In this document: positions 11,313-23,154 of the stretch, one piece after another
Numbering within the stretch: position 1 is the first letter of the stretch
Layout of the letters: every line of letters starts with the position of its first letter
NCBI GenBank assembly: GCA_009760855.2
Contig: WPIO01000098.1
Span: forward strand, 943,501-1,007,500
Origin: Cristatella mucedo
Lineage: Eukaryota > Bryozoa > Phylactolaemata > Cristatellidae
Reading direction: 5' to 3'
DNA length: 64,000 bases
Translations under genes and position numbers: made by a program
The notes under the pieces: model-generated
Databases searched by the model: none
What the model was told of the DNA's origin: nothing
What the model saw: the letters and a program-made list of their open reading frames with translations, nothing else

Positions 11313-11581
11313 AAGCGCACCTACTTATAACCGCATTTTTCGTATCCCTGTGCTTTTTTCTTTATGTGCTTATGCGTGCTGACACTGTTGCTTGCTGCTA
11401 CTAATCACATTTGCTCGCTGACCCTGTGCTTGTCACCTCTAACAATGTTATTGGTGTTGTTTATTTAGCATGATACCACTCATGAATCGATCGCGTTTCC
11501 TTTACAGCAAATTTAAACAGCCCAGAATGTGATGAGTTCTCTGAGGGCACCTTACTAGGTACATTTTTATTATTACTATTA

Positions 11582-12214
11582 CAAAAGTAACATGTTAATA
11601 AGAGATGCCACAAGTGAGTGGAAAAATAAGATCTCTACAAGCAATCTATGTAAGCAATGTTATGTAGCTGTAAGTACTCAGACTGGGTAGAAGAGCTTAT
11701 TTGACCGTCTAATTAATGGCCACTTTAGAATAGGTTGCCTAGATTTCACACTTGTTCAGCCGGAAATAGAGCCACCACCTTACCCGATCTCATCGATTCG
11801 AATTCTGAAGTTGTCGATAGTGTATTATAGCTACAAGCCATGGTGATAGCCTTTAAGGCTCCTATGCTGCTTTATTAAATAGGCTGCTAACTTGGCAAAG
11901 ATTTTGGTTTTGAAGAAATAGGTTTCCCCTAATTAAGTGTAAGCTCAATATGATACATGTAAAGCGCCGAGAGAGAGAGAGATTGAATTCTCTGAGGGCG
12001 CTTTATCAAATGCACTATTGTTATTAATATTATTACGTATTCTCTGTGCATTGTAGTATGAGTTACTGGTTGGACTAGATGAAGTTAAATGTTTGCTAAT
12101 TTTAACTTGAGATTTTTTTAAACTCTGTATAACTTTTCAAAAAACCTAAAAAGCAGTAAGAAACCAAAAGTTACAGTCGCCCTCCTGTTGGACTATGATA
12201 AGTTATACTAATAC
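11582..12214. repeat. Repeat scraps between two LINEs
   Basis: No gene is seen. A fragment of the S1 SINE body (GGTGATAGCCTTTAAGGC) lies at about 11,835-11,895. A plus-strand family A tail (TGTAAAGCGCCGAGAGAGAG, GAGGGCGCTTTATC, then ATT-like repeats) lies at about 11,955-12,048. The rest is AT-rich with no feature I can support. Confidence 0.6.
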
Positions 12215-13350
12215 AAATAGCAATAATACTAGTAAGCATTAATTCGATATAGCCCCTCAGAGAACTCAATCTTTTTCAAGGTACTTTACTTTTTCTGCAA
12301 AGAAAACACTACCGAATGGCTAGTGGTAGAATGCTAAATAGCCAAAAAGATCAACCAAGTTAGGGGTGACATGCAAAGGATCAGCATGCAAGTATGGTTA
12401 GCGGCAGCATGCACAGTGTCAGCATGCATAAGCACATAAAGGATAAATCACAGGGACCCGTAAATTCTGTGATAAATAGATGTGGTTTCAGCTTAAATGT
12501 AGACAAGGCAGGAGATGTTTAGATACAAGACGGGAGAAAGTTCCAGGCTGAGGGGCTGCACGAACTAAAATCCCGGTCCCTAAAGGATGTGCGACTTGTA
12601 GCAAGTGTGAGTAAACAGATGTATTCCAAAAACCATGTGGTACGAAGCTTAGCCTAGTGGGGGAACAGATATTATAGGCAGGCTGCGGCCTAAGATTAAA
12701 GGGACCTAAAGTGATTGACAAAACTTTGAATTCGTTGCAGTGCTTGACTGTGAGCTAGAGTAGGTTCGCGAGGATTCTTTAGATGAGGCAACTGACGCAC
12801 TCACCACAGGCAAGCTTAGCTACTGAGTTTTGGACCAGCTGTAAGTGCCTGATTGCACTGACAGGCCGATCTGCAAGCAGTTAATTACAGAAGTCAAGAC
12901 GTGATTCACAAGTTCATATAAAAATTTAGATGAGATATCCCTCTCTTAGTAAGACCGAATTTTAGCAGTTGTATGTATCTGAAAGTAGGCACACTTGACT
13001 ATGGAGCTGATGTAGTAATCTAATTAATGTCACTTAGAAACATGACGCTTAGATCTCGTGCGGATTCAAGAGGGTATATACTGGCAGAGCCGATTTTGAG
13101 CGTTAATCTATCCAATTTCTGAATTATTATTATTTTACCTATAATTAGTAAGTCAGCGTTATTATCATTAGATTGACAAATTGTGTTGCCATCCTGGTAC
13201 GGACTTCAATAACACATGCACCAAGGAAAGTGCACGAATTCAATGTGCCTATGGGCTGAGAGGGATCTAAGCAAAGGTACAACTGAGTAGTCGTCTGCAC
13301 AGAAGTAAAAGCCTAGATGATGCTTGACCATCACATCGGCAAGAAGGAGA
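12215..13350 (-). mobile_element. L2-like LINE (family A), minus-strand 3' half
   Basis: Read on the minus strand this runs from the reverse transcriptase core to the 3' tail. The catalytic region reads LGFYFCADD, with the ADD codons at 13,290-13,298. The C-terminal region (12,488-12,721) contains SPTRLSFVPHGFWN and aligns with SPTRPSIVPPAFRN of copy 2. The 3' UTR at about 12,330-12,470 keeps the GGGTGACATGCAAAGG and CAGCATGC landmarks, and the tail is at about 12,220-12,300. It is 5'-truncated with many stops. Confidence 0.8.
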
Positions 13351-15829
13351 GAGCGATATATATAAACCTATGAACCGTGCAAAGAATGAAAGCAAGTACA
13401 TATCCCTTATAGTACCCACATATGGCTCATAGCATCATGAATCAGCTACGTAGTTTAAGCCTTGGAGAGATATTTTACGGCAGGCTTTACCGCTCGCACG
13501 CCTGGTTTCTAGAAAAATAAATACCATGCCTAAAGCAAATAAACTAAAGAATTAAAAGACAGACCCTGGCTTAGTTTTCCAATGGGCATAGTTGATTTTT
13601 TGCTAAGTCTCTAGTTTGTTTATCTGTCAAGCTTGAATACATCTGAAGTGTTGACACTTGAAAGTAGTTCGTGCATGCCTTTCAATGGAGGATGATTTTA
13701 TGTGTTTCATTAAATAAAAGTACACCCATATGTAGCCTGTCTATTCCTCCTCTTGTTCCCTCCCTCATCTAACGGAATTCAGAATTGCGGTAATGTCATT
13801 TCATTGTGTTACTTATTGCCAGTCTGTGTTCTATTCAGTCCTAACTCAATTTATTTGAGTGCTTTTACTTGAGGTGTGCTAATTGACCTGACGAAAGAAG
13901 TAGCAGGTTGTCTGCGATGGCATTAAGTGGTGGCGGAGCTATAGCTTAGCTTTGAAATAGTAGCTGAGCAGAAGCTGCGTGCTGAAAGTCATTAATTAGC
14001 ATTTGATTTTACAACCTTCCAGTTTATCGTAATAATTTTCTTTACATGATGGTATCCCCTTGTACTTCAATCTCTATTAGTAAATAAGTATATATATATA
14101 TACATATACATATACATATTATATTTATATATATATATTAATTCATTTGTATGGTGCTCTAACATAATTTACTCTTTAATTACTCGCATCACATATGTTA
14201 CACGACTTCAATTGCTAAAGGCCTCACGAATAAATAATTTTTATACTTTTGTTAACCCAAGTCCCCAAACTTGACTTGAGTCATTATGTTGGGTGATATT
14301 GACTGGTATGGCAGACGTGTTCTTATTTAGAAGTTGGGGGATACTACTTGATGACAACAGGTGCATGAATCGTCGTCTTCGGAGGCTGTGGGTAAAATTT
14401 CATGCTAATTGAATTAAACTTTGGCTTTGCAATTCAAGCTATACTCATTTTTTAATTCATCTGGCTCTCACAAAAGCATTTGCTGTTATCACAGAAAAAT
14501 CATGTAGTCATATCTCTGCCTACGTGCAGACTGATTGGCTGTCCGTGCATTAATAGTTACATTTTCGTTTTCGACTTTGAGTTAGATATCAGCAGTTTTC
14601 TTGGAGTTGTAGTGTCCACATTTGTAATTATACTCTATGTAGTGATCAATCAATGCAGCCGACTGTTGCACGTCTAGTCTGGAACTCCGTGGGGTTTTGG
14701 CATTTATAGTATATATAGAATTCATTTGCACTGAACCTAAAGAGAATTTAGTCTCTATGCACACGCTTTACAAATCTAGACCACTGGAAGTGACCGTGCT
14801 GCCTTTTTTGTAGGCTGGACAGAGACCCCTGGGATAAACCAGAATTCAATTTGACTTTCGTATTCGTCGGTGTGGCATATGGTTGCTGAATTACAAACTC
14901 CCTTGAGTCGGTGTGGCTGAAATTTGAAGCACTGCAAGCTAAATAAAGTAGCAGTGGCATACCCTCAAGACTCTTCTAAAATATATTTGGTTTGTTGCCT
15001 GCACTTCTGAACTTTTATTTTCTGTAACAATGTCTGCATCGTCGGTTGTATGACATAAAACTATAAGGTAGCCAAACTTTTCAATCTCATTTTTGTGGAC
15101 GAAAAAGGAGACAGGTACAAAGTACAAAGTACAAGAAGGTATACAAGTCAGTTGTTAAAGAATTGCTGTAAGTTTTACTTAGGCACAAGGTTGGTGGTCT
15201 ACCTGGCCGGAAGACCTAAGTATGTTATTGGCTGCACTTTTCATGAGTCTAAGCAAACTTAGGTAAAGTCGTATCCGCTTTTCAACTGCTGTAGAGCACA
15301 GCCAACTCCCAAGCGCGTCTTGACGAGACACTAGATCTCGGCAGAGAAGCTGTATGCTTAAGTGGCATCTAATGCATGTTGTTAGCTACACAGCAGCTCA
15401 AATCTAAAATCCGATGGGCTCTTTCTGATGCCCGTCCTTTGCCACAGTTTTTCAAAGCTAATTACTAACAACAAAGCTTCAATCTCATTGTGCAAATCTT
15501 TACCAAAGATGGACTGAGTTCTTTTCATGTTCCATACCCTCTTTTATCATCATTAGGTTGCCATTCTTTTAATATTTTATAAATATCCATATATAGGAAC
15601 TATAAAAATTTTAGAAGGAAAGAAATTTAATTTTTTAGTCATAATAGCAACAGCAATAGCACAATAGCGGCAATGCCCAAGAACACAAGAAAATTTACAG
15701 GGACTGAGCAATGGTTGTAAGAAATACATAGTAATATGACTCTTCGTACGTGCTGTTCAATATACCTTTATCTGCTGTAAGTAAAAAATGGCACATTGAT
15801 TAAGTAGACGCATGCTCCTGAGTTTTAAA
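13351..15829. other. AT-rich stretch with minor repeats, no gene recognised
   Basis: Contains a TA-rich microsatellite at 14,088-14,141 and two minus-strand S2-type tails: one adjoining the microsatellite at about 14,145-14,215, and one at about 14,712-14,775 (AATTCATTTGCACTG, TAAAGAGAATTTAGTC). Reading frames up to about 70 codons on both strands look random. I recognise no domain or RNA gene. Confidence 0.55.
14088..14141. repeat. TA-rich microsatellite
   Basis: Alternating TA with TACATA interruptions over about 54 bp. It abuts the end of a SINE-type tail fragment on its right, consistent with microsatellite growth from a SINE or LINE terminus. Confidence 0.9.
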
Positions 15830-15990
15830 TAGCTGATTTACCAGCCTGATTCCTTAGCAGCAGAAGAGCCTTGATGGTTTTCAATACCGCTTGCAGTTGG
15901 CAATGTAGTATTGCGCACCACCATGATTCGAACCCATAACATCCTTCGTGAAAGGCCAGTGCCTGTGCTGAGCTGCTTTTGATGCTAACA
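15830..15990 (-). mobile_element. tRNA-like SINE, family S1, diverged copy
   Basis: On the minus strand it keeps the order of the S1 copies: a degenerate tRNA-like head with GGGTTCGAATC at about 15,933-15,943, then a body with CAACTGCAAGCGGTATTG and CATCAAGGCTCTTCTGC. The strong hairpin of the other two S1 copies is lost. Confidence 0.6.
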
Positions 15991-16860
15991 CGGCAGTGTA
16001 CAGACTTTATCCTGGTGAGTTGTGATCTTGATGAGCTTTGATCACATAGAAAGTTAGGTGGTCATTTTTCACGATCCAAAGTCCCAATGTCGTGGTTTAG
16101 AATCCTACGGTGTGCGATCCTGTATTGCCGCTGCAAGCGGCTGCCTCAGCCTTGGAGGCTAATCGCCCACTATGCTAAAGCCTGCTTTAAGGTAGCTGCT
16201 ATATGCTGTTTTAATCCTGAGACTGACAGAGACTCAATGCCTGCAATGGGTCCGAGCCCTATAGCCTTGTGAGCATGCAATCAGCTGATCGGCTTTCCAC
16301 CGTTTAGTAATCGTACAAGCACCGTGCAATACGAACTCTAGACAATAAAGTGAATCGCATGCTCTAAAAATGATGAGGTTAAAGGAAAGAGCGACAAAAT
16401 TGTTGCTTAAAGCAGCTCCGTGAGGTCCGGAAATAGGAGCAGCCGTTGGAGAAGCTGCCCTAATAATTAATTTCATTACCTGCATGCCTGTAAGCAGGTC
16501 ACTGCAGTCGGATCTGCCTGTAGACACAAGTGGTGAGTCAATTCAGGCAGTTGGGTTATTTTCATTCCCTTTATTTTCCTGGAGTTAAGGTGCTTATTCT
16601 TTACGGTTCGAGTCTTATGTTGGATCATGCTGTTTTGTCTAAAGCAAGCTGTGACTAATGAGGCTAAGGCTCTTCTGCTGCTTTATAAATGATGGTTATA
16701 ACACAGATAGGTCGTTTTTGGTTCAATGCTGCCGTCTCTGGACAGGGCTAATGCGAGGATAAGCTGTGCAAACACATACGTTCCGACTAAATGCCAGAAA
16801 GCAGCAGTAACGATGCCGAAGTTCAAGCTCACGTCTAGAGGTTTCCTAAGGCTAATTGAC
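15991..16860. other. No gene recognised
   Basis: Short frames only. A small S1-like body fragment (GGCTAAGGCTCTTCTGCTGC) is visible at about 16,665-16,685. No domain, RNA gene or tandem array is seen. Confidence 0.5.
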
Positions 16861-16861
16861 A

Positions 16862-16942
16862 ATAATAATAATAATAACAATAATTACACACGTGACAGAG
16901 CACCCTTACAGAACTCAATCTCTTTAAAGGCACTTTACGTTA
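16862..16942 (-). mobile_element. Family A LINE 3' tail
   Basis: An AAT-repeat run followed by AGAGCACCCTTACAGAAC and TCAATCTCTTTAAAGGCAC: the reverse complement of the family A tail and its ATT repeat. Only the last roughly 80 bp of the element are present. Confidence 0.75.
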
Positions 16943-17589
16943 GCCATAAATTCAATTACTGCATTTAAGAGAATTCTAATCCTTGCATTTAGTGCAGGAA
17001 GTTGGTTATACTGATTTAGTGGTAAATATGGAGCAGCCGGGACTAAATTTGGGCCCTGAGCGGTACTTATTATTGGCTGCAAACTGATTAGTCCGTAGCA
17101 AAACGCTACACAGTCGGAAGCAAACCGGGTGGTGCTGTACAAAAATTATTGACTCCATAAAATCCATTTTTAACGCTCGCTTGTTTTATTCTTATCAATA
17201 TATTATTTTTGGCTGGTAAACGTCACATGATTTTCAGCAACCGTAACGTACCGCCAACTTTTTTGCTGCTACTTTTCATGCAGAAAATCGGCGACTACCT
17301 ATATATTGATGTACGCATTTGGAGAATTTCCCGATGCATCATAACTAATATTATCCCCACTCAGCATTAAAGAAGCATTGCCATTGCCATCAGCTAGAGC
17401 ATCCTAAATCCTTGGGCAGGAGAGCGTGGATTTGCAGGAATGGTCCTATCGCCAAGACTGGAGCGCCTAGCCGGGAACCTGGGGAAGGGGCGTGATTCGA
17501 TAATCTTCAGCATTTCCCTTTGTTCATGTCATGCTGCCTTTCTCGGAATGTGCTGTGAATGTCTGCACATATCCGATCGAGATTCCTTT

Positions 17590-17695
17590 GCAGCAAACTC
17601 AAAGTACCTAGAAAGACATTGAGTTCTCTGAAGGTGCCATATCAAGTGTCTTATTCTTATCATTATTATTATCACCATCATTACTAAAGGTTGGC
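17590..17695 (+). mobile_element. Family A LINE 3' tail
   Basis: GCAGCAAACTCAAAGTACC, AGAAAGACATTGAGTTCTC and a following ATT/ATC-rich run match the plus-strand family A tail. The upstream LINE sequence is not recognisable. Confidence 0.75.
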
Positions 17696-18440
17696 AGCAT
17701 ATTTAGAGAGGGGGTTGGGCCGCTGCCATCACCCAACATTCTAGGTGCTTTCGTTCAAGAAAGCAGTCGATGCATGCCGCCTGCACCGTGGACGCCGATT
17801 ATCACCTAGGGCATCGTGTGCAAGGTCAAGTCTTGAGCATGTGGCAGGAGCGAGAGTAAAGTACGGAACGAGCAAGTCCTCTCTGCTGCTGCACGAGCGT
17901 GGCAGCTGACGCTTCAAGCACTGCTGTCACCTTGGGTCTGCTTTGCTCCTTTTGAGGAGGAGGGGACAAAGTGACTTCTTGGCTGCCGAACACTCTAACT
18001 TCCAGCGAGGTCGCTATGACCGTCACACCACAGGTCTCTGTGAGCCTGCAAGTGTCTTATGACGACAGATGGTAATGAGGCGTCAGTTCCGGACAGTGAA
18101 TGCAATAAATGCTGTCTGTATCAAGATGTGGAGATTTAGCAAATGGCAATTATCGTGTATTCCGTGTTTCGGGTATCTGGAAATACAGAAGGCTAAAAAT
18201 TGAACATGGCAAGATAGAAATTGTCTGTGGAGCTCTCGGGACTATTTAAACATTATAAGCGGCTGCCTTATTCACTTGAAACATAGAGAAAATCAGCAGC
18301 CCGCCTGAGTCACAATGGAAAAGTGGAGAAAGCTAGTGGCAACTTGGAATGCTAAGCTCAGAGTGCCTTGACAAAAGGATACCAAGTGCCGAACTACTAG
18401 ATATCCTGGCGCCTATGCTTGATTATTGTCTACTGCCTCT
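17696..18440. other. GC-richer unassigned stretch
   Basis: The stretch from about 17,700 to 18,060 is visibly richer in G and C than its surroundings. It holds a 66-codon minus-strand frame at 17,826-18,026 rich in S, P, Q and V. I recognise no family. It could be an exon of an unknown gene or chance. The remainder to 18,440 has no visible feature. Confidence 0.35.
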
Positions 18441-18469
18441 ACCTTCAAGTGGAAGACTTGTAAGACTGA

Positions 18470-18800
18470 TATTTTCATAGTGCTTTCTCGAGAATGTTCG
18501 GTGATAATCATTAACATAAAGTCACGTTAACGACAATTTTGTTACCACCGTATTAGGAGGGAGAAGAAGTGGTTGGATCAGACCGACGGCAGGAAAACGA
18601 GGAGCTTCAGTTTGGCCCAAGCTGTGGCAGTAAGTGCTATTGGTCTTTTATGAAAAGATGGGTAAGGGACCAGGCTTGTTTGACCTGTATTTTGATTGAC
18701 CTTAGTTTTAGCATCAGGTGGGAGCCAAAATCGCGGCCGTCTTGCACGTTGGAACAGATGCCGTCTTAACTTGAAAACGACACCCACGGCAGTGAGGTTT
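18470..18800. repeat. Composite module M1, distal fragment
   Basis: GGTGATAATCATTAACATAAAG, the ACGGCAGGAAAACGAGGAGC landmark and GGCAGTAAGTGC-like sequence match the distal third of M1 copies 1 and 5 (about 4,910-5,000 and 34,500-34,620). The upstream parts of the module are missing. Confidence 0.6.
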
Positions 18801-18964
18801 AAATCATTGATCTAGAGTAGCCTCGGATGGTCGCTGAGCAGTGAACAGGTAAATAGCAACATCCTACAGCTGTGTCTGTGCGTTTCTGCAATCGCAGGGA
18901 TGGGATGAAGCTATGCAGGCACTTCGTGCACTGAGACTAGCTATTTGCACAAAGGGCCTGGCAG

Positions 18965-19140
18965 GATGTCGTTGCCCCACCCCCTGTACAACTCATGGTG
19001 CACAGCGCCCCTTGCTCTGTGCTCCTCGTGTAATACCTCGTGCGCAGCGCCCTTTGCTTAATGCCCATTGCTCGGTGACCCTTGAGTTGCGACCCTTGCT
19101 CTGTGACCCTCGCTTATCGTCCATTAGGCAAGCACCTATT
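18965..19140. repeat. 28-bp minisatellite, cluster 3
   Basis: Five to six degenerate units with TTGCTCTGTG, CAGCGCCC and TGACCCTTG landmarks. It is followed within about 90 bp by a family B 3' UTR-like segment, the same neighbour seen after every other cluster in the window. Confidence 0.75.
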
Positions 19141-19224
19141 CGGTATCGGCGAACGTAGTGATGAAATATACATGTATCGTATTTCTAACGCGACTGACTC
19201 ATAAAAAATGCGAGTCTTTTAAAG

Positions 19225-19494
19225 GAGAGTTTTGCATAGTATTGCATAGTTTTGCACTGTCTAAACGGCTTTCGGTATGCATTCATTAGCCAGCAGACAT
19301 CAAATCAGGCAACAAAGACAAAGTAGGAAGCGTAGCCAAGTCAAGAGAGCTTTTGAGGTAGTTAGTAACATGGATATGCAAGATCAGGGTGGCTGGAAAA
19401 GATATAGCATAGCTTGCATTTTTTCGCTTGCTTGAGCGCTGGTTATGACCTAGTGGTTAATTTTTCGCTTCAAATCAATGTCAGGGTCCTTATT
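19225..19494 (-). mobile_element. LINE family B 3' UTR fragment
   Basis: ACGGCTTTCGGTATGCATTC, CAGGCAACAAAGACAAAG and GTAGTTAGTAACATGG match the reverse-complement family B 3' UTR also seen at about 5,500, 22,280 and 35,150. No reverse transcriptase sequence is left. Confidence 0.65.
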
Positions 19495-19611
19495 CTTAAT
19501 AATATTAATAATAATGCACTTGATGAAGTGCCCTCAGAGAACTCAATTTCTTTCTAGGCGCTTTACGTTTGCTGCGAAAGGAAACGCAATATAATGGTGA
19601 GTAATAGCCGT
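19495..19611 (-). mobile_element. Family A LINE 3' tail
   Basis: An AAT-repeat run, GCACTTGATGAAGTGCCC, TCAGAGAACTCAATTTC and AGGCGCTTTACG: the reverse complement of the family A tail, plus about 40 bp of 3' UTR (GAAACGCAATATAATGGTG). An S1 SINE follows directly. Confidence 0.8.
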
Positions 19612-19785
19612 GATGGCACACTAGGTAAGGCGGTTGCTTTCACGACCTCGGCCCCGAGGTCGTGGGTTCGATTCCTGCAGTGGACGATTCTTTATCACCA
19701 CTACAAGCGGTGGTGATAGCCGTAAAGGCTCTTCTGTCACTATACAAAAAAGAGGCTGTTTAATCAGCTAGGATTTATTTTTTTA
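19612..19785 (+). mobile_element. tRNA-like SINE, family S1, best copy
   Basis: Carries a full A-box consensus (TGGCACACTAGG, 19,614-19,625) and B-box (GGTTCGATTCC, 19,665-19,675), the internal RNA polymerase III promoter of tRNA genes. Between them lies a perfect hairpin at 19,641-19,664 (arms CACGACCTCGG and CCGAGGTCGTG). The body (GGTGGTGATAGCCGTAAAGG, then AAGAGGCTGTTTAATC) and a T-rich end follow. The long hairpin sits where a class II variable arm would be. Shared body sequence in four other places shows this is a SINE and not a tRNA gene. Confidence 0.75.
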
Positions 19786-19941
19786 TTATTTCTTGATGAT
19801 CAATGGCATGTGCACAGGCTTCCTTGGATATGTGAAGTCCCTGATCGAATTCAATGTTCTCTTAGAATGCTACATGATTCAATTAAATTTCACTATTTGG
19901 AATAGGTACCCTAATAAGTTCTATCAAAACGAGCTTGTCTC

Positions 19942-21478
<1,537 letters not shown>

Positions 21479-21789
21479 AACTTGCTTCCACAATGCTTAT
21501 GCAACGAAAATTACTCTCCTGATGCCGACTAGTGCTCGTTCCTTTTCAGTGGTCCCTCAGCTGTTACTTCCATGCTACTCACTAGATCAACAGCTATCCT
21601 TACACTGTTATGCTTCCCACTTTTTCTTTCTTGGTTGAGACGAAGTCTGTGGCCACCGAATGTGTACAGAAGGCCGCTTAGGCTGTGAATGTGCTATATA
21701 AAACTCTCCTGCACAACACCTACATTGTCCTAATTGCTTTGTGGAGTAACAGACTGAGATACATCTATCATCGTCATCATTGAATACGT

Positions 21790-22200
21790 GAGCTGGAGTG
21801 TCTTGCATTCACTGCTGCAACCCTCGTCTGCTCGATACTTACTGCTTTCAGCATGCTTCTGATTCTACTCGTATGCATGCATCTAAGCATACGGGTACAC
21901 GAAGGCATACGGGTATACCAAGATGTATGCATCTATATGCATCTCAAACAGCAGCTCCACAAAGTCCAAACACTATGCAGGGTTTATGACCCGGGCTTTA
22001 CGTAGTTCGCTAAGCAAAAGCCGAAGCTGCCATCGGTAAGACTTTGGTACCCCACAGTCTTCGTCTCATGCCTCACACAAAGTACACAAGCGTTGCTCAG
22101 TCAGCTAGGGAAATAAGGTAGTGAGTGCTGCAATCTGGCACCCAGAGCTGCTGCAATGGCGCAAGCATTGGAACAGTCCTGGCCTAGTTATGTAATGTAT
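21790..22200. repeat. Composite module M1, middle fragment
   Basis: CATTCACTGCTGCAACC, TCGATACTTACTGCTTTCAG, a TGCATGCATC-rich tract, CCACAGTCTTCGTCTC and CCAGAGCTGCTGCAATGG match the middle of M1 copies 1, 2 and 5. The outer parts are absent. It directly follows the family B 3' UTR. Confidence 0.65.
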
Positions 22201-22204
22201 CTCC

Positions 22205-22540
22205 TTCTGTAACTCTACGCAGTCATAAAGATCCAGTGGGTGTTATGCAGATGAGTTTTATATAGCACACTCACAGCCTAAGCGGCTTTCTGCACACATT
22301 CAGTGGCCACAGAATTTGTCTCAACCAAAAAAGAGAAAGTGGGAAGCATAGCAGAGTCGGGAGAGAAGTTGAGGTAGTGAGTAGCATGGAAGTAGCAGCT
22401 CAGGACCGCTCAAAAGGATGAGCCCTACTCGGCAGCAGGAGAGTAGTTGTCGTTGCCTAATAATTGTGGAAGCAAGTTCCACAGTGTAGGACCTTCAGAG
22501 CTAAAGCTCCTGTTGCCAATGGTGTTTAAGCAGAAGAATG
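22205..22540 (-). mobile_element. LINE family B 3' end fragment
   Basis: GCGGCTTTCTGCACACATTC, AAAAAGAGAAAGTGGGAAGC, GTAGTGAGTAGCATGG and CTTCAGAGCTAAAGC match the reverse complement of the family B 3' UTR and the last codons of its ORF. The element stops where sequence flanking the host-like exon begins. Confidence 0.65.
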
Positions 22541-22617
22541 GAACGGCTAATTTATTATCCACACAGGACCTGATGGCTCGAACAGTCTAAAACTGGTGCA
22601 GCAGTTCGGCTAGTTAC

Positions 22618-22757
22618 GAAGGAGCCAAGCCTGCCTCTTTCTGCTTTGCCGGCGACTCCGATATATTTGTCCTTGTTCTTCTTGCTCTTCTCGTACTCAT
22701 TGCGCAGTCGCTCGTCGTCTTGTATGCGATCCAATATTTCTTTCGCCTTTTGCCGCA
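22618..22757 (-). CDS. Probable host exon: end of an ENTH domain (epsinR/CLINT1-like)
   Basis: Read on the minus strand from 22,757, this encodes RQKAKEILDRIQDDERLRNE followed by YEKSKKNKDKYIGVAG. That pattern (RQK-KE, QDD-RLR-E, KKNKDKY-GV) is what I know from the last ENTH helix and following linker of epsinR (CLINT1), a clathrin adaptor that binds phosphoinositides at the trans-Golgi and endosomes. A good acceptor, GCATTTTTCAG, ends at 22,758, and the exon starts in phase 1. The donor is uncertain: a GTAACT at 22,617 is the first acceptable one. I found no neighbouring exons, and flanks are repeats, so this is either one exon of a large gene or a stranded fragment. Plain epsin is less likely, because it lacks the KKNKDKY pattern. 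Confidence 0.6.
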
Positions 22758-22873
22758 CTGAAAAATGCACCAGGACAGCGCAGGCATGCGCCAGCTGCCC
22801 TACGAGGAAAGCAGTGCGACATGGCTGCGGAGACGGCCACATCAGTGGCCCCCCTCTGCAGCTCAGTAAGCGA

Positions 22874-22940
22874 CAATCTCAACAACAATCTCAATCAACA
22901 ATGCAACAATCAATCAATCTGCAACAATCTCAATCGACGT
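22874..22940. repeat. CAACAATCTCAAT simple repeat
   Basis: A short degenerate tandem of CAACAATCTCAAT-like units between the ENTH-like exon and the next LINE piece. Confidence 0.7.
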
Positions 22941-23154
22941 GATTGGCCACGGCCGAGCGAGGCTGCAGCCAGCCTCGCCAGGTCGGCGCACCAGGCGTGA
23001 CAGTGGTCACCTCACCCTTTCTGTGACATATGACAGCTGGTGACAGATGGTTTCTGTTCATGGGGGGGACTAGACTACCAAAGTCAAGCTCACAACTCTT
23101 ACGCAACGATACTGTAATTCATTTGCTGACTACTCGCTCACTTCCTTTTTTTCA

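Larger units (their letters stand above)
7853..11581 (+). mobile_element. L2-like LINE (family A), long decayed copy 1
   Basis: Collinear with the copy at 29,145-33,030 from about 7,853 onward. In order: a 5' region, endonuclease remnants (a VVVVCRPP-like motif near 8,690), a linker ORF at 9,133-9,411, reverse transcriptase motifs from 9,790 to about 11,300, the 3' UTR and an ATT tail at about 11,563-11,581. Motifs fit the L2/CR1 clade of non-LTR retrotransposons, which use an apurinic-type endonuclease and target-primed reverse transcription. Frameshifts, stops and a nested 181-bp insertion at 10,022-10,202 make it dead. Confidence 0.85.

Noticed and set aside
17826-18026. Minus-strand 66-codon frame in a GC-rich stretch as a host exon
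   Set aside because: No domain, no convincing splice sites, and low-complexity composition; recorded only as an unassigned stretch.
19614-19686. Genuine tRNA gene
   Set aside because: A and B boxes are good, but the anticodon loop does not fold to seven bases with a five-pair stem, the hairpin is too long, and the same head plus body recurs as a dispersed SINE.
22821-22868. Plus-strand first exon starting ATGGCTGCGGAGACGG with a GTAAGC donor
   Set aside because: The peptide is only about 16 codons, has no recognisable family, and lies in the presumed intron of the minus-strand exon. Kept out for lack of support.
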